Shown piece after piece: positions 25,039 to 38,700 of a stretch of 64,000 bases of DNA; the first letter of the stretch is position 1, and each line of letters opens with the position of its first letter. The translations under genes were made by a program, and so were the position numbers. The DNA is taken from positions 256,142 through 320,141 of the forward strand of contig VZRR01011614.1 in the NCBI GenBank assembly GCA_013398015.1, in the 5' to 3' direction. The DNA is from Oreocharis arfaki. Lineage: Eukaryota > Chordata > Aves > Passeriformes > Paramythiidae. The notes beneath the pieces were generated by a model, which did not search any database, was not told where the DNA came from, and saw only the letters and a program-made list of their open reading frames with translations.

Positions 25039-25300
25039 CCATAGAAAGGCTTGGGTTGGAAAGGACCTTCAAGGATCATCCAGTTCCGACCTGTGTGCCA
25101 TGGGCAGGGACACCTTCCACTGGACGGTTGCTCAGAGCCCCATCCACCCTGGCCTTGAACACTTCCAGAGATGAGGCATCCACAACTTCTTTGAGCAACT
25201 TGTTCCAGTGCCTCACCACCCTCCCTAATGTCTGAAGCTACTATCTTTCAATTTGAAGCCAGTTCCCCTTGTTCTGTTGCTCCTCAATCTTCTGGTCTCC
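25039..25300 (-). mobile_element. CR1 LINE fragment, minus orientation
   Basis: Starts with the typical inverted CR1 3' end (GGTTGGAAAGGACCTTCAAG, ATCATCCAG) and continues through the familiar CTGGCCTTGAACACTTCCAG and TTGTTCCAGTGCCTCACCAC words. It is truncated, non-coding, and abuts the MALSU1 CpG island. Confidence 0.9.
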
Positions 25301-25994
25301 CTTATCCTCCCTGCTATGTTCAATTGATCTGTTGGGTTTTCAGCTGCATCTGGCCTGTGGGATTCTGGAGCCAGAAAACAGGTACAGGATAGCTTGGGGA
25401 TACATCCTGAAGGTAGCTGTTTGGTACCATGATTTGGTAACATGGGCCAAAGGATAGTTAAACAAGCATCAATTTTAAAGATGGTTTGGCGTGTCTAGAT
25501 TTGAGAGGAAAGATCATTCCTGCTCTGTAATCACCGCTGTGCTCTGCTGGGTTGCTGGGCAACTGGAAAGGGGCAAATACAGTACATGGGCCCTGCCATG
25601 TAAACCCAAACCACATATCCCAGGTCAAGCCCTGTGCCCCTTTTTAAAGTCTACAGTTTTGCCTACAAAACTAACACATTTTACTCAGGAAAAGTGTGTT
25701 TTCCATTCGTGTAATTCCCACACAGTGTTAATGGGTATAGGGTAGTAGTCTCACTATTCTTGGTTTGCTATGGAGAAAGTTGTCAAGAGTTGAGAAACTA
25801 TGGCCTGGGCGTGTTTAAGCATTTGTATTTAATGTGGGTGAAATGTATTTCCTTCTACCTCCTTCCCCTGGAAATCCTGGCATTTACAGGGACGCTGAAA
25901 TAAAAGAATTGCCATTCAGAATGTTTTTCCCTCTCTCACCAAGCGTGATGGTAAAACAATGATATTAAGGTTTAAAAGACGTAGTCATGGATGG
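25301..25994. other. Intergenic, nothing recognised
   Basis: Unique sequence between two CR1 copies. No gene or regulatory element supported. Confidence 0.6.
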
Positions 25995-26285
25995 TGCCAG
26001 ACTCTTTCTAGTGGTGCCCAGCAACACGGCGAGGAGCACTGGCCGTAAACACAAGAAGTTTCACCTCAACACAGGAAACACTTCTTTACATTGAGGGTGG
26101 CAGAGCACTGGAACAGGCTGCATGGGAAAGTCGTGGAGTCTCCCTCTCTGGAGACATTCCAAACCCACCTGGACACACGCCTGTGTAATTTGCTGTAGGT
26201 GACCCTGTCTTGGTGGGTGGTCCAGGCTAGATCATCTCCAGAGGCCCTTTTCAACCTAAGAAATCTGGGATTATGGAATTCTGTG
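25995..26285 (+). mobile_element. CR1 LINE fragment, plus orientation
   Basis: Diverged CR1 3' region: CTTTCTAGTGGTGCCCAGCA, then GGAACAGGCTGCATGGGAAA, GGAGACATTCCAAACCCACC and CTAGATCATCTCCAGAGGCC, ending near an ATTCTGTG tail at 26277-26284. 5'-truncated, as most CR1 copies are. Confidence 0.9.
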
Positions 26286-29200
26286 TGGATTATAAAGACC
26301 TACAGTGATAAAAGCTTTATCTTTAAAGAAGATTTGACTGTGCTGTATGAGGCTGGAGGTGATTGTTTGTACTAATAAGCCACAGTGGCTGGATGTCTCT
26401 AGCAAAGTTTTATTTGATTCCTCTACAATTCCTTCAGAGACTGGTGGTTTTTAGCCTTGGTTTCAGCTTTAAAATACTTTTGGTAAGAAAAAAATGCCAC
26501 ATCTGATGAGCCTTAATTTTGTGCTATAAAAAATATTCAAGAAGAAAAAGGGGGAGGAATAAAATAAGTGGTTTGGAATAATAGCTCAATTTTAAAAGTA
26601 ATTTTTAATCAGTTGCTGCCCAACTGTTTCCATTTCTCTTGAAGATATGTTTGAAAAGATATGAAGATGGTGTACATTTATATTTGATGTCATTCTTGAT
26701 GTTATTTCTCCAAAGGAAATGCCTGAAACCTGTCTTGAAACATTTGCTGACATTCACAAATCTGTTGTTTGTCAGCTGTTCTTGCCTTTGAAGGACATGG
26801 AGTTCATTTGTATCCTGATCTGTTCTGAAATTGTGTCATCTGGGTGTTAAGAAAGTCTCCTTGCTTCTCAGGTTTGTGGTGGCATTGCTCTGAGTACACT
26901 TGAAGGGAGACTGCAAAATCAGCTTGATAACCAAAGGTAGAGCCTGGTGTGAACTGAGGGTAAGGCAAATCCCATGTTTTAAGGAGGTAGACACTGTTTT
27001 GATCAATAATTGGGCAACTCATCAAGTTGCTTATGTCACAGTTTCTCGTTCTGAGACAAAGCAATGAACTCTTTAAAAGTCATTACATGGTTTATTTGTC
27101 AGTGCAGCAGTTAAATTCCACTGCATAAAAGTAAAGATGTATGAAATAGAAGTTACAGCTGAAAAGGCAAAATCATAATATAAAAATGTCATATTCTGAC
27201 ATGATACTTAAAGGGAGATAGTGCAAGATATTCCTAATACTTAGGTTAAAGTATAAAAAAGTTCTTAGTGTATGCCTGAAAGCTGTTTTCTGTGCAAAAG
27301 CTAAAGATGTCTCTGAGCATCCAACATGCAGCATTTTGCAGAAACAAGGTATTTTCTGCATGTAGCCTAGGTGGTAGCCTGAATCTTCACTGGTCCTAAG
27401 CTGTGACAGATTTAATGTTTTCATGCTTCATTATAGGTCATCTTAAGCTTTCCACTAAACCCCTGTCCTGCCTCAAGCTAGAGCAACAAATACAAATTAC
27501 AGTCCTGTCTGACTGATAACAGAGGACATAACATTTAGACAGTGATTTTTGCAGAAAAGGTGTTTCCTGTTTAAGTCAGAAAATAGCTTGAGATGCTAGT
27601 TCTTAGACAATAGGATGTTACATATAAGGAAGATGGAACAATAGCAAATACACTGCTTTTAATAATATAACTGAAATAGCCACAAAAGAATTAAAATAAT
27701 GGGAGAACCTGGAAACAAAAGAAGAAAAGAGGCCGTTTAATTTTAGAACTAAAGAACTAATCTCGCAGGTATGTTGGAATCTGCATTTTTTAAAATATCC
27801 TTAAGTAATTTAAAGGTGTCTGTGCATACTGGGAAGGGGCAGTGAAGACTAGATTCAGATTACAAATGATAAGCATTTGAAAGATCTGCTAGAATAGTAG
27901 GAAAGTGTGCTTATAATTATATATTGCCTCAGGAACAGAAAACAGTATGCATCAGAGATGTTTCAAGACATGGTAAATAAGCTAATTATATTGAAATACA
28001 GATCTTCAAAGAATTCAGTGTTTAGAAATGGATTGTGTAAGGTCATTTGCCCAGCCTCCATTTTGGTTATAACCTTTACTAACAACAGCAGGGGTTTTAT
28101 GAAATATGGACTATAAAGAATTTTTGGTCTGTTTGCTCATCTCAGTGTACCTTTTTAGCAATCTCTTTCCTTTCTGCAAATAAGACTCTCTCCTTTTCTC
28201 ATCATCCAGTGACCCAGCCTTCAGCAGTTTGTGCTGGTCTCACGCTGTGAAATGCCACGATGCTGAGTGATGAGCATGTGTGGCTATGAGGCCAAATCAC
28301 TTGTGGAAGGTGTCCAAACGAGTTCTTTTAACAGAATTGCAGCTAGACTGAAAAAGTGAAGGCACATTGATTTTGCCTAAGTTTACATTTTCTAAGTGCA
28401 TCATGTAAAAGCAGAAATTGGAGCATAGTGTTTTATTTGTATTGGGGTTTTCATTTCTTTGATGTAGTGGTCAGAGAGATGGAGGAGCAGGCAGAAATTA
28501 ATGTCTCTTTACAGCAGGAAGGACAGAAATGAACAGAGCAGAGGAAAAGGTAATTGAATGCTACCCCTTCCTGCTAGATCCCTTGTTCTGCTGACCCTTC
28601 ATTGGACGGGGAGCACATATCCACATATCTGCCCCCTTGGGAGCAGTGATGCCTGACCAGTGTCCCTAGACCAGTGGAAGCAAAGGAGGCAGAGACAGCC
28701 TCAGCAGCTGCAACTCAGAACTTTACATGGAACTCAAAGTTTGAACAGGGAGAGCTAAGCCGACGGGCCTCATCTTGTTGCTCGGGTGTCTGTGGTCTAG
28801 TTTATAGTGAGACTCATGCACTGGTAGCCATGTCCAGTGGGAAGCTAAGTGTGTCCAGCCCTGTTTTCTGGCCCTGAGGCCAAATGGCATTGAATGAGCT
28901 GCACCCATGCTATTGAACCCTGAAAAACAGGGTGGCTGCTGCCAAACTCACCGTGGGGGTCTGTGCCTCTGGTGGTTCCCAGAATGTAGGGTTTGCTTGG
29001 TGGGGAGCTGGCTTGCCTGGGGCGAGTCTGTGCTAGGACCTCCTGAACAGTGTAACAGTGGCAGCAGTTCAGTGCCAGCGCCTGGGAATAGGCCATGGCA
29101 CGTTTCATTCCACAGGCATAACACGTGCCTGCCCCCCATGTCTCTCTTTCCAGCAAAGACATGAATCCTGCTAAGGCAGTAAGCAGCAATAAAAACTAAG

Positions 29201-29603
29201 TGTTTACAAGTTGGTTGGTTGGTGGGGTTTTTTGTCTTTTTTTTTTTAATTGACCTTCTTTTCCTTCCCTTCGAGATTATGGATGTGATTAATTTTGCAA
29301 GTTGTTAACCTAGAAGTACGAAAAACCAGGTAAGGGTGTGGGGGTGGGGGAAATTAGTAATTCAGAAGAGTGTATCCTACATCACAAGCAAGAACAGCAA
29401 GTGCTTAAAACTACCTCCTTGTTTTTCTACAAAGACTACTTTAATGTTGCTAATTGCACCAAGCCCCAAAAGTTACCATCCTATCTATATGTGCTTTCAC
29501 CTTACTCCCTGGGGTTTTTTTGTAATAAGAATAAAGCCCTATTAAAGTACAGTTCAGATACAAGTCCTGTACTTAATCTAATAGTCAGTGTTACATTAAA
29601 GGT
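26286..29603. other. Intergenic MALSU1–GPNMB, including the GPNMB 3' UTR
   Basis: The right part must hold the minus-strand GPNMB 3' UTR. Candidate signals on that strand are ATTAAA at 29440-29445 and 29245-29250 and AATAAA at 28432-28437; none is clearly best. No further gene is supported. Overlapping open frames at 28674-29189 on both strands are not recognisable proteins. Confidence 0.6.
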
Positions 29604-29757
29604 TTAAACAATCCCTGGTTTACTCTTCAGCAGAGGATTTCTCTCAGTGCTTTTAGGGAAGAAAATGGCTTTGAAACTGCTGAAGTAAGCAGTAAATCCC
29701 TCCTGCTTCTCTGATTGTTCGGCACTCCTCTCAATAGGCTTGTATTGCTTGTATCTC
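29604..29757 (-). CDS. GPNMB: GPNMB exon 11: cytoplasmic tail and stop
   Basis: One base completes the Lys codon, then 50 codons and TAA. It contains YKQYKPIERS (YxxI, the hemITAM-like position of the human protein) and ERNPLL, the acidic dileucine sorting motif. Acceptor CCTTGCAG. Confidence 0.96.
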
Positions 29758-32700
29758 CTGCAAGGAATGTGCACAGTTAGTTGCTGAAAGACTTTTAAAG
29801 GATAGTCCACATTTAGCATGTGACCAGTGCATAAGAGCACTAATCATGTGTTCATCGTGCATTCTCTCCCCTCCTTCCCTGTTCAATCCCACCTAATGTC
29901 TGGCAGCCATAGGTCAGTAGTGGTGATAGAGGCCTGGTTAGGGAGAAGGAGTGCTGGAGTACTGCTGCTCCATGGAGGTGTGTGCTTCTCACCACTCACT
30001 GGGAAGGGTGAGCACACACTTGACTCCGGAGTCTTGGTGCAGTCAAAGTCTCGTGAGAAACATCCAAGCTAATAATGCAGCAACATGTGCTTCTGTCAAC
30101 TGCTGTCCTGCATGCTCAGCACCTTTTCCTCAAAGAATTTATTCATCAATTATTTAATGAAGAATTTGTTTGGTTTCACTGCATATATAAATCACATCAT
30201 GCAGTTTGAGTTTGCTTTCGGCTTACATGAATTTCCCAGGCCTGCTGGTATTACTGTTTGTGCTAATGGGCACAGAATATAATTTTCTCTGAAAGTCCTT
30301 AACATCTGCATATTTCCCAATGGTTTTGTGGCCTAAACCAGTAATCTCATTTTCTTGAATATTTGCCAGAATATTTGTGAGCTGCAATAGTAAAGAAACA
30401 AAAATGTAGCTAAAGGACATTTAAGTTGTTTGGTTTGTTAATTTAAATAATATTTTGACAGTTCTTTGAACTGTGTTTAATCATAGAAACTAGCAACTTA
30501 CTTGTAAAGGACAAATGCCCCGATGGTAGCAAACACTGCCAACAAGCCAAGGAAAATAAAGACACCTTCTGTTGCTCCCGACGATGCTCCTAGAGATCAG
30601 AAGGTATATTGATTAAAAGCTAGCCTCTATTTTACAGTGAGTTAGATTTTCTAAAGAAAATGCTTTTTTTTACTTATTCCTGTACAAATTGAAGCACAGT
30701 TAGTAATTCTAATATGCTAAGCATTGGAGCTCAGTGACTGGCAGGAGGTGGTGCTTTCACACCGTGTAATTCTTGGTTGCACCAGAGTGTGAGCTGGGCT
30801 TTGCCAGTTTTCTCATATGAGCCCTGCTTCTCAGACACACGGCTGCCCTTCCAGCATGGAGGGGAATGAAAGGCCCTCTTGGCACCCCACAAGGTGAAGC
30901 TGATTTGATCCTTGCCATTTGTTATTTTGGGGAAATGTTTACACTGACTATAAGATAACTGTTTGACAAAATTAGATGGGCTCATCCAGAAGGTGACTCA
31001 AAGCAGCAACGTCTCTTAGATCCTAATTCTGCTTTGATTGTAGCAGAAGCCCTAAAGTACAACTCAGCTTTGCCCTCTGGAGGAAGCCTAGGCAGACCAG
31101 CCTTATTGGGCTAGAGCTAGTCTCCGTGAATACAGCTGAGAAAACCCCTTCTGGCATGCTTATTTTCACCTTTAGGAGCCAGAATGCACTTACAGGTCAG
31201 GCATTGTGCTTTATTCCTAATGAACTGATTGCAGTACAGATAAACTTACACCTAGATTAAATAAAATCACCAAAAATATATGGAAAATGACTACAAAGGG
31301 TCAGTTGCTTGGCTGGTAGTAGTTAAAGAGTTCAGAAGAGTCACTAGGACATTGTAAGAGGAAGTCAGGAGGGCAGGGAAGTGGGAGCAGAGAGGCAGCA
31401 TGATCGTTCAGACTTCTGGCTGAGGCTGCGTTTAATAGCTGGTTCTGTCAAAGACTGCTTTGGTAGCTGTGAGCTAGACACTCATCCAACCAAAGGTAAC
31501 GCTCCTCTTCTGAAACAATTACCCTGGGCAGACTCTGTAGTCACTGGATGTTACACAGGTCTTTCCAGAACACGATTCATCTTATCCTCACATAGAAATA
31601 GAAACCATGTCAAGGCCAGTGGGCAGTAAAGAGGGCCCAGGGCAGCCAACCCTGCTGCAGAGTTTGATTCTGTCTCAAGTGAGCTGAATTCTCCTCTGTT
31701 TCTGCTATCTCTCCCATGTGTGGAGTGGGCTGGCTGGCATGTTCCCCACCTGCTTTTCTGCCCAACAGAGTTTTCTGTGGAAAATTACATTATGGCTTAA
31801 GAACTGTTCATATTCTGTGATATTGAATATTTGTATAATTACTGTACTCATTGGATCGTAAACAGAAGTCAAACCAAGGTCTAACAGCTAAAATTCCCCC
31901 AGGGATATAATCGTCATTTTATCTTTGCATGGGTCTTACACAAGCTGCTGCAGTCTCAGCTGAAGTGTCCAGGCATAATAAGAATCCCCATTTGTATTCC
32001 TGTGCTCTTTCCCCTGCAGGGAAATGACCACAGGGAGAAGCTTTTCACCAGCAACCGACATCCACTCTTTGTGGACTCACCTCCATTTACAGAAATCAGG
32101 GCACTGGCGAGGGCTTGGCTGGTGTCATCACCCAAGGTGATGTTTATACAGTACGTCCCAGGTTCCTCGAAAGCTCTCCTGATGGTGAGTAAACATTCAT
32201 CCGTGACGACGATGGGGTCACATACCATGCTCTTGGACACCTGGCACGTGGGGTCAGAAACTACTGTGCAGACATCTGTGGGGAGACTGGAATGGGAAGA
32301 GAGAGCACACTGCACCTGAGGAGTCCTGTCAGCCCAGTTAGCCCAGTTCACAGACACATTGCACTGGTGCACCAGTTTTATGCTGGTGCCTGTTGAAATC
32401 AGTGGCACTATAGTGATTTAAGTGTGTTTTATTAATGCTATATGTATTTTTTGCATACCTATGCATTTACATATGTACATGTGGATTTTATATAGAATTT
32501 ATACAATCTATACGATTATCTGCTTTTTTTGCTCATTATTTAACATTTTATGGCAATCATAGGAACTACCTGCATCAATTCAGCTTATGAAGTCCATTAC
32601 CTTTAATACACATCATTAAGAAAGGAATGGAGATTCTTTTAAGTAATATCATGTGCCAGAGAAGAAAACACTCCCTTAAGAGAGGTTAATTGTATTCCCA

Positions 32701-35700
32701 TTGTAATACCACGGTATTACTTGAACTTCTTAGTCCTCTCAACTCTAACCTTCTAAGAGCAAGGAATTTTAGTCCAATGTTTTTGTATCCAAGAAATTGC
32801 TTGGACTCACCCATTTATTCCAAGTGTCAAAAACTCATGTCCAAAAAGAAAGGATTTCCTTACAATTTCAGTAAACTGCTTCCCATTTTACTGTAAGTGC
32901 TGAAATCTTTTCTTGGCCAGGAGACTATAAATTGTTTCTTCCCACAATCAGTTCCTTATTTTTACTGAGACTGGATATTTGCTCTGAATCTTAAGTGCCT
33001 GGCAGTAGCCTCTGTTGGCATAGTTTAAAAATGAGACTTGCATTATCTTTGGTTCCAGTCAAGAAATAGAAACAATGGACTTCCCAAATTTTGTTCATAC
33101 ATCTGCATCTAAGTGCAGACAGCATTCCAGCACCTAATTAGTTTTAAAGAAGGAAGATTGACAGCTTCATTCACACACTTACCTCCCTTGGCAGGTAACA
33201 ACAAAGTCAACTAGTGAGTTTTCAGCTTGACTTTCTGTCATCTGGATGCTTGTCATCTGAATAATATTTACCTCGAGGATTCCCTCTGGGAGAGGAAACA
33301 CATATCAACTGTAGGACACATGACAAGCTCTGAAGTCGATGTGTACTGAACCTCAATTGTTTGGCTGATGCTCAGTTCAGGTCTTGTTTTCCATAACCTC
33401 CTCCCTCCCTTAGCACTCCTCTTGAGGGCTTTGGAAGTTGAGAAATTTTCCAGTGCTTTCCCTGTGAGGCTGCTCCTTTCTGCTCTGCTCTTTTTTCCCT
33501 CATTATTGTTATTTACTTCCTTATTTTGCTGAATCACTTTGCACTACAGTCCCCACCAGCACACGGGGTCAGCCATCAGCAAGCAACCAGACTGAGGTCC
33601 AGCCTCACATGTCTGGAAGCAAGGGGTCATAATCTCTGCAACTAGCCTCTGGCAGAGTGCAGGCAGAAACCAAAGTCAGCCAGTTAGAAGTCTGTACATT
33701 ACTCCTTAAAACTCTCAGCTACATCCATGAGAAGGATCTTTTTGTGAGTCTCACGTAATTGATAAAAAAATATGTCTAAATAAACGTTATCTCTACCATA
33801 CATTGTTGTTCATTGTTAACACCGTTCTTGTGTTCAGTTAGTGACCCACATCCTTACCTACAACATCAATACTACTTCCATAGTATCCATTTCTGTAAAT
33901 ATGGCAACCTCCATCAGGATTATCCTCCCCTGACTCGATAGTGGCAGAAGAGTCAGAATCAGAAGATGGTTTGGTCGTAACTGTTCGAGGGAGAAGAAAT
34001 AGATATGCAATTTTAGAACAAGCTCTGCTCAGGGGTATTCTGAACACTGCCATATGTTCCAACTGCGTTCATTCCATAGGCTGTCAGTGACTCTGGTTTG
34101 TAGCTGTACAGTCATGTGTGTATCTCTATGAGCTCATGGCAATAATCCCTAAAGAAAATACATGTGCCCAGCTTTAGAACTCTGGAGTGGCCTGGGGAGC
34201 CTCACTCCAAAAACCACCTGGCTAGTCACCCATCTCTGTGAAATAAAAGGGAGACTGCAAGGTGTAATACAATTAAATACTTATTTAAAATCCCCAAATC
34301 AATGATATAAGAAATCCAAAGGCCAATAAAACATTTAAAATGCTTTTTTAAAAGCTGGTATTTTCCCACTGCTCTACATTACAGCTAGTGGAAAAATGAA
34401 GAGGGGAAGTAGTGAAAATTATATCTTTCCTTTCATTTTTTGTTCTCACTCAATATTTTGGTAAGAGGACATATTAAAAATATGAAATTGGAAAAATATA
34501 GCCACATTTACAATTTCACAGTAGTAGTATTATAGCTGGAACTGCAGGCCTTCTGCAAACCTTAAAACCCTCTGAGATGATAAACCAATGCTGAACATAA
34601 TAAAAGTTATTCTGAAATATGTTAGTCAATAAATTTAAACTGGAAAAGCTGTTCTGGGTTAATGCCATGTGGAAATCCCATATTTTTGTATATGACTAGG
34701 TTTTTCTAGTTCAATCCAATCTCATTTAATTTTGGATGGAAGTTAATGCAATCCAGAAAGGAATTTGCTCTAACAGTGTTCTGAAATTCCTCTTTCTCAC
34801 TTGAAATTTACATCTTACCTCAGAAGATGACCCTGAGTAGATAAGGCTAAAGTCTCCTGACCAGGTGTGGCAGAGATAATACAAACTTAAACATTTATGT
34901 TCGCCTGAGGACCTTTGTATGCTGTGAGTGTGGTGGTAGAACTGGATGCATGAGGAGTTAAATGTGTAAGTGATCCCTACCACAGACTCATAGAAGAGTT
35001 TATGCTTATTGATTCTGTCTCTAAGCCAATTTTATAGAGGGTTTGCAGAGGCTTGCAGCTCTTTCATGATGACAGTAAAACTACTAAAGATATTAACAAA
35101 ATACCAGAATATAGAGTTTTACCGTAGCTCCTACTGCCACTGCGGTTTCATAAATGCTTACCTGCTGAGGTGGGCGGTGGTGCAGTGGGTGTTACTGGCT
35201 TGCAAGGTACAGGTATAATGGCTTGGACAGTTAAATTCATTGTGAAGTTTCCTTGCAGAGTGTAGGTGTGAGATGTACTAGAACCGCTGGCTACAAATAA
35301 GCCACTTCCGTCTCCAAAGTTCCACTTGTAGGAGATGGCAGAATTGTTCAGATAGTGGCTGGGATCATGGATCTTCACATCAAATGTAATTGGTGAGTCT
35401 TTGATGAAAATGGAGTCTGAGATGTTGCGGTCATGTTTTTGGAACATACTCACAAATACTGGAATTTTGTCTGGAGGGGGAAAAAAGAGGTAAATAAATA
35501 AAGCAGAGATACCTGGCTGCAAACAATAAACAGTTCCAAAGTCTCTGAGCAGCAGCAGCCCAAATGTGAGACCTAAACATGGTATCTTTAACACAGGTTT
35601 CTACTTTAATTCGATTTATGACCTGAGGAGTGAACGTCAGTCGGAAACAGTTAGCCAGAAAAGTATGGGAACAAATGAGGAATCACAGACATCTGTGGAA

Positions 35701-38700
35701 GATTGCATTATCTCTTGTACATCGTTTTTCATTACAAAGTAGAGGTGTCACTCCTGACCTAGACACAAAGGTAATTTAAGCTATTCAAGACAATTTACCA
35801 GAGATTCCACTTTCATATCAAAAACATTTCTCTGGCCAATGTCTTTTCATGCCAGATGATGCTTGTGCTGAATTTTTTCTAACATCTAAGCAGCAAATAC
35901 CCCCAGCATTTCATCACAGATGATTCCAGCACACTCACCTGTTACAGAGTAGACGGTTTTTGCTCTCGCAATCGGAACGAATCCCGAGTGCCCTCTCCTG
36001 TAAATGGACACTGCCATCCCGTGTTTACCAAGGGTGATATTTGCTGTGTTGACTGAAAACTTTGCTGAAGACCGTCCTGTTGTTTGGTAATACTGACCTG
36101 AAACAGAACATGAACTTAACATTTTCCCCTTCAGCCTCTCTACAAGTTGTTTTATGAGAGGCAAAGTCTCTGAGAATCTTGGATTGTCAAAATCAAAACG
36201 AATAGTTTAGAAATGTCTTCCAACAATCTGACAGGTGTTTTTGAAGGACTTTTACAGTGTGTTTACTCACATAAATTCCAGTTTTTCAAAGCTGTCAAAA
36301 AGATGTCCCAAATTTCACTAATCCAAGAAAAATTTGCCAAGACATCTACACCTTTCCAAAGCATTTACATTATGTTAAGTCATTAGGATTATATAGTGGA
36401 TGGTGTGATTTTAAGTGATCTTGTGTTTGCTTTCAGTGTAGCCAGAAGATATAATACATCTTGCTTCATACCCTAGAACCATTTGTATACATTTGATTAT
36501 TTGTCTTTTTAACAGCTGATTGAGGTAGGTAAATAGTATCACCTCTGCATAAAATTTGGAATATTATTATTATTACTCATACTGATACTGACAATAATAC
36601 TCATTTAGCCAGGTGTACTGAGGGCACTAAGATTTAGTATGTAGGCAATGGCAGGAATAGCCCAACTCAGGAGCAGGAAACATTGAAAATCAGCATGTGT
36701 GACCAGAGCAGCAGCACAGCCAGTGGCAGTTCTCACCTCCCTAGAGACAAGAAGTGCTGCACTGTTAAACTGGTGATACACAGCACTGTGTTCTCTCTTA
36801 AATTTAAAAGTCTTAAGTGGCAGTGAGCTGTCAATAAATCATCTGACTGACCTGCTCAGACCCTCTGTTTTCCTAGAAAAAGATCTTGAGTACTACTGAA
36901 AGAAAATTCATTTTCTTCAGTGGTAGTACTGTGAATGCACATTTAAAGAGAATCTTCTGGTAATCTATGATTTCTAGACCTGATGGCCTCTCTGGAAAAG
37001 TGGGGAGTTAATTCAGTATTTCCACTCCGGAGTGTGGGATCCTTTTTAAAGGGCTTTTAGTAGAACATACTTGACAAATGAGTTGTGTACAAGGGGAATA
37101 TAAGGTTTGCAGGATCACCCCAACCAAGGCATGTGTTGCAGTGCTAACCAAAAGTGTGAAACACGTAGATGAAGTTCCTTCTCCTCCAGCCAGGGTGATG
37201 AGGGAAAGGACGTCCATCTGGGAATACATTATGGCTATGGTTGCTTGTGCAGTTTTCCCAGCCACAGTTGTCAGTCCATTCAGTCCAGTTGTAGACATAG
37301 ACTTGCTGATCCATGGAAGCTGGAGGATCTAAGGATAGAAATAGGGCATGTTCTGGTCTACTGAGAAATGTGCAGAAAGTCAGGAAACAGGAGGCAAACA
37401 GGTCATAGCAGTGACTGCATTTAAACAACAGGTGAAGTGGGGTATTTTTAGACTGATGTTCATTCTTTTTTTTCTGAGATTGTGCTTTGCTTGGTTTTTA
37501 ATGTAAACACAAAATTTTTCTGTCTTGGTGCTGTTTTATTTAGAAGTTTAAAAAAACTTTACTATCTCATGGGCCAGACACAATTTAAAAGTGCTTGCCC
37601 AGAAACTTGCTGTTGGCTACACAGGATGCTACTGTTGCACCAAGGATAATGGGGCTACTTGAATATTTGGCTGGCAGAATCCAAAAGTTTTAAGTACAAG
37701 GAGTGACTGTGAAAGCACAGGAAGTAAGGAAGTGACTTTGTTTGTTTTGTCAGAAAAGTTTTCTATGGCACCTTTAAATAACTTAGATATGAATTTCTGT
37801 TGTTTTCTGAATAGTAAATAGAAAGTTTCCTTCCCCAAACAGCACAGCAGATATTAAGCAGAGTATGGATATCAGCTGCTAACAAAATATTAGACAGATA
37901 AAAACTGGAACTTAGGCTGACAAAAAACTTGCTGATATGCCTTGAGATGAAAATTACTTTGATCAGTGAAAAAAATTTGTTGAACATTTATGAATTCAGA
38001 TGAAAGTTAAAACAGCATATGATGTTTTAGATCCCTCAGCTTAAAACACTGGAATTATGATAGGCTTTTTTCTCCATGTAGCAGTAAATAAGATGAGAAA
38101 GAGTGATTTTTCTGAGGAAAATATTGCTTGATTTTTAAAATATTTATTTGGTTGGTTTTTAATTCCTAAAATGTGGAAGCATGAGATTTACTCTTTCTTG
38201 AGGGTTTTTCAAGATGCAGATATGGTTACTGAACTCTACAATTCATAATTGAAAAAAAAAATCTCAATTTTATAAACTGACAGCTTTATAAGTTTGAAAG
38301 AAAGCAGTGTGACTGTGCAGTATTGTGCCTGAGCTGAAGAGCAGTAACATTTCTGTTGGGAAGTTGGATTATGTGACTGTTTTGGGAAGGCAAGTTTTTA
38401 ATGATGGTTAGTCTTAAACTACCTGGTCAGTGTATATACAGTGGAGCAGAGCACTAAAAACACCACAGTGATCTTCTTAGGAAAGAAACTGGTGTGGCAC
38501 AGGCTGGGTATGCACAGGTAAGTGTTATCAGTTGTCAGTTATCAGTTAAATCCAGCATGGCTGCTGTTCATCACAGCGCCTGGGATGCTTTCACACCAGG
38601 GGCATGTGGCACATTCACACCAGCACCAGGCAGATCTGTGTGTGGGGCAGGGAAATTGACATCACCTACCCCGGGTACAGTTTCTGCTGTACACTATGTT

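Noticed and set aside
24475..25044. 189-codon plus-strand open frame across the assembly gap
   Set aside because: It owes its length to undetermined bases and GC-rich CpG-island sequence; low-complexity Pro/Ala/Arg content and no family resemblance.
29604..29840. Upstream extension of the GPNMB last-exon frame to an ATG at 29840
   Set aside because: The added codons are intron sequence upstream of a clear CTTGCAG acceptor at 29758.
32002..32319. 105-codon plus-strand open frame
   Set aside because: Antisense shadow of GPNMB exon 9.
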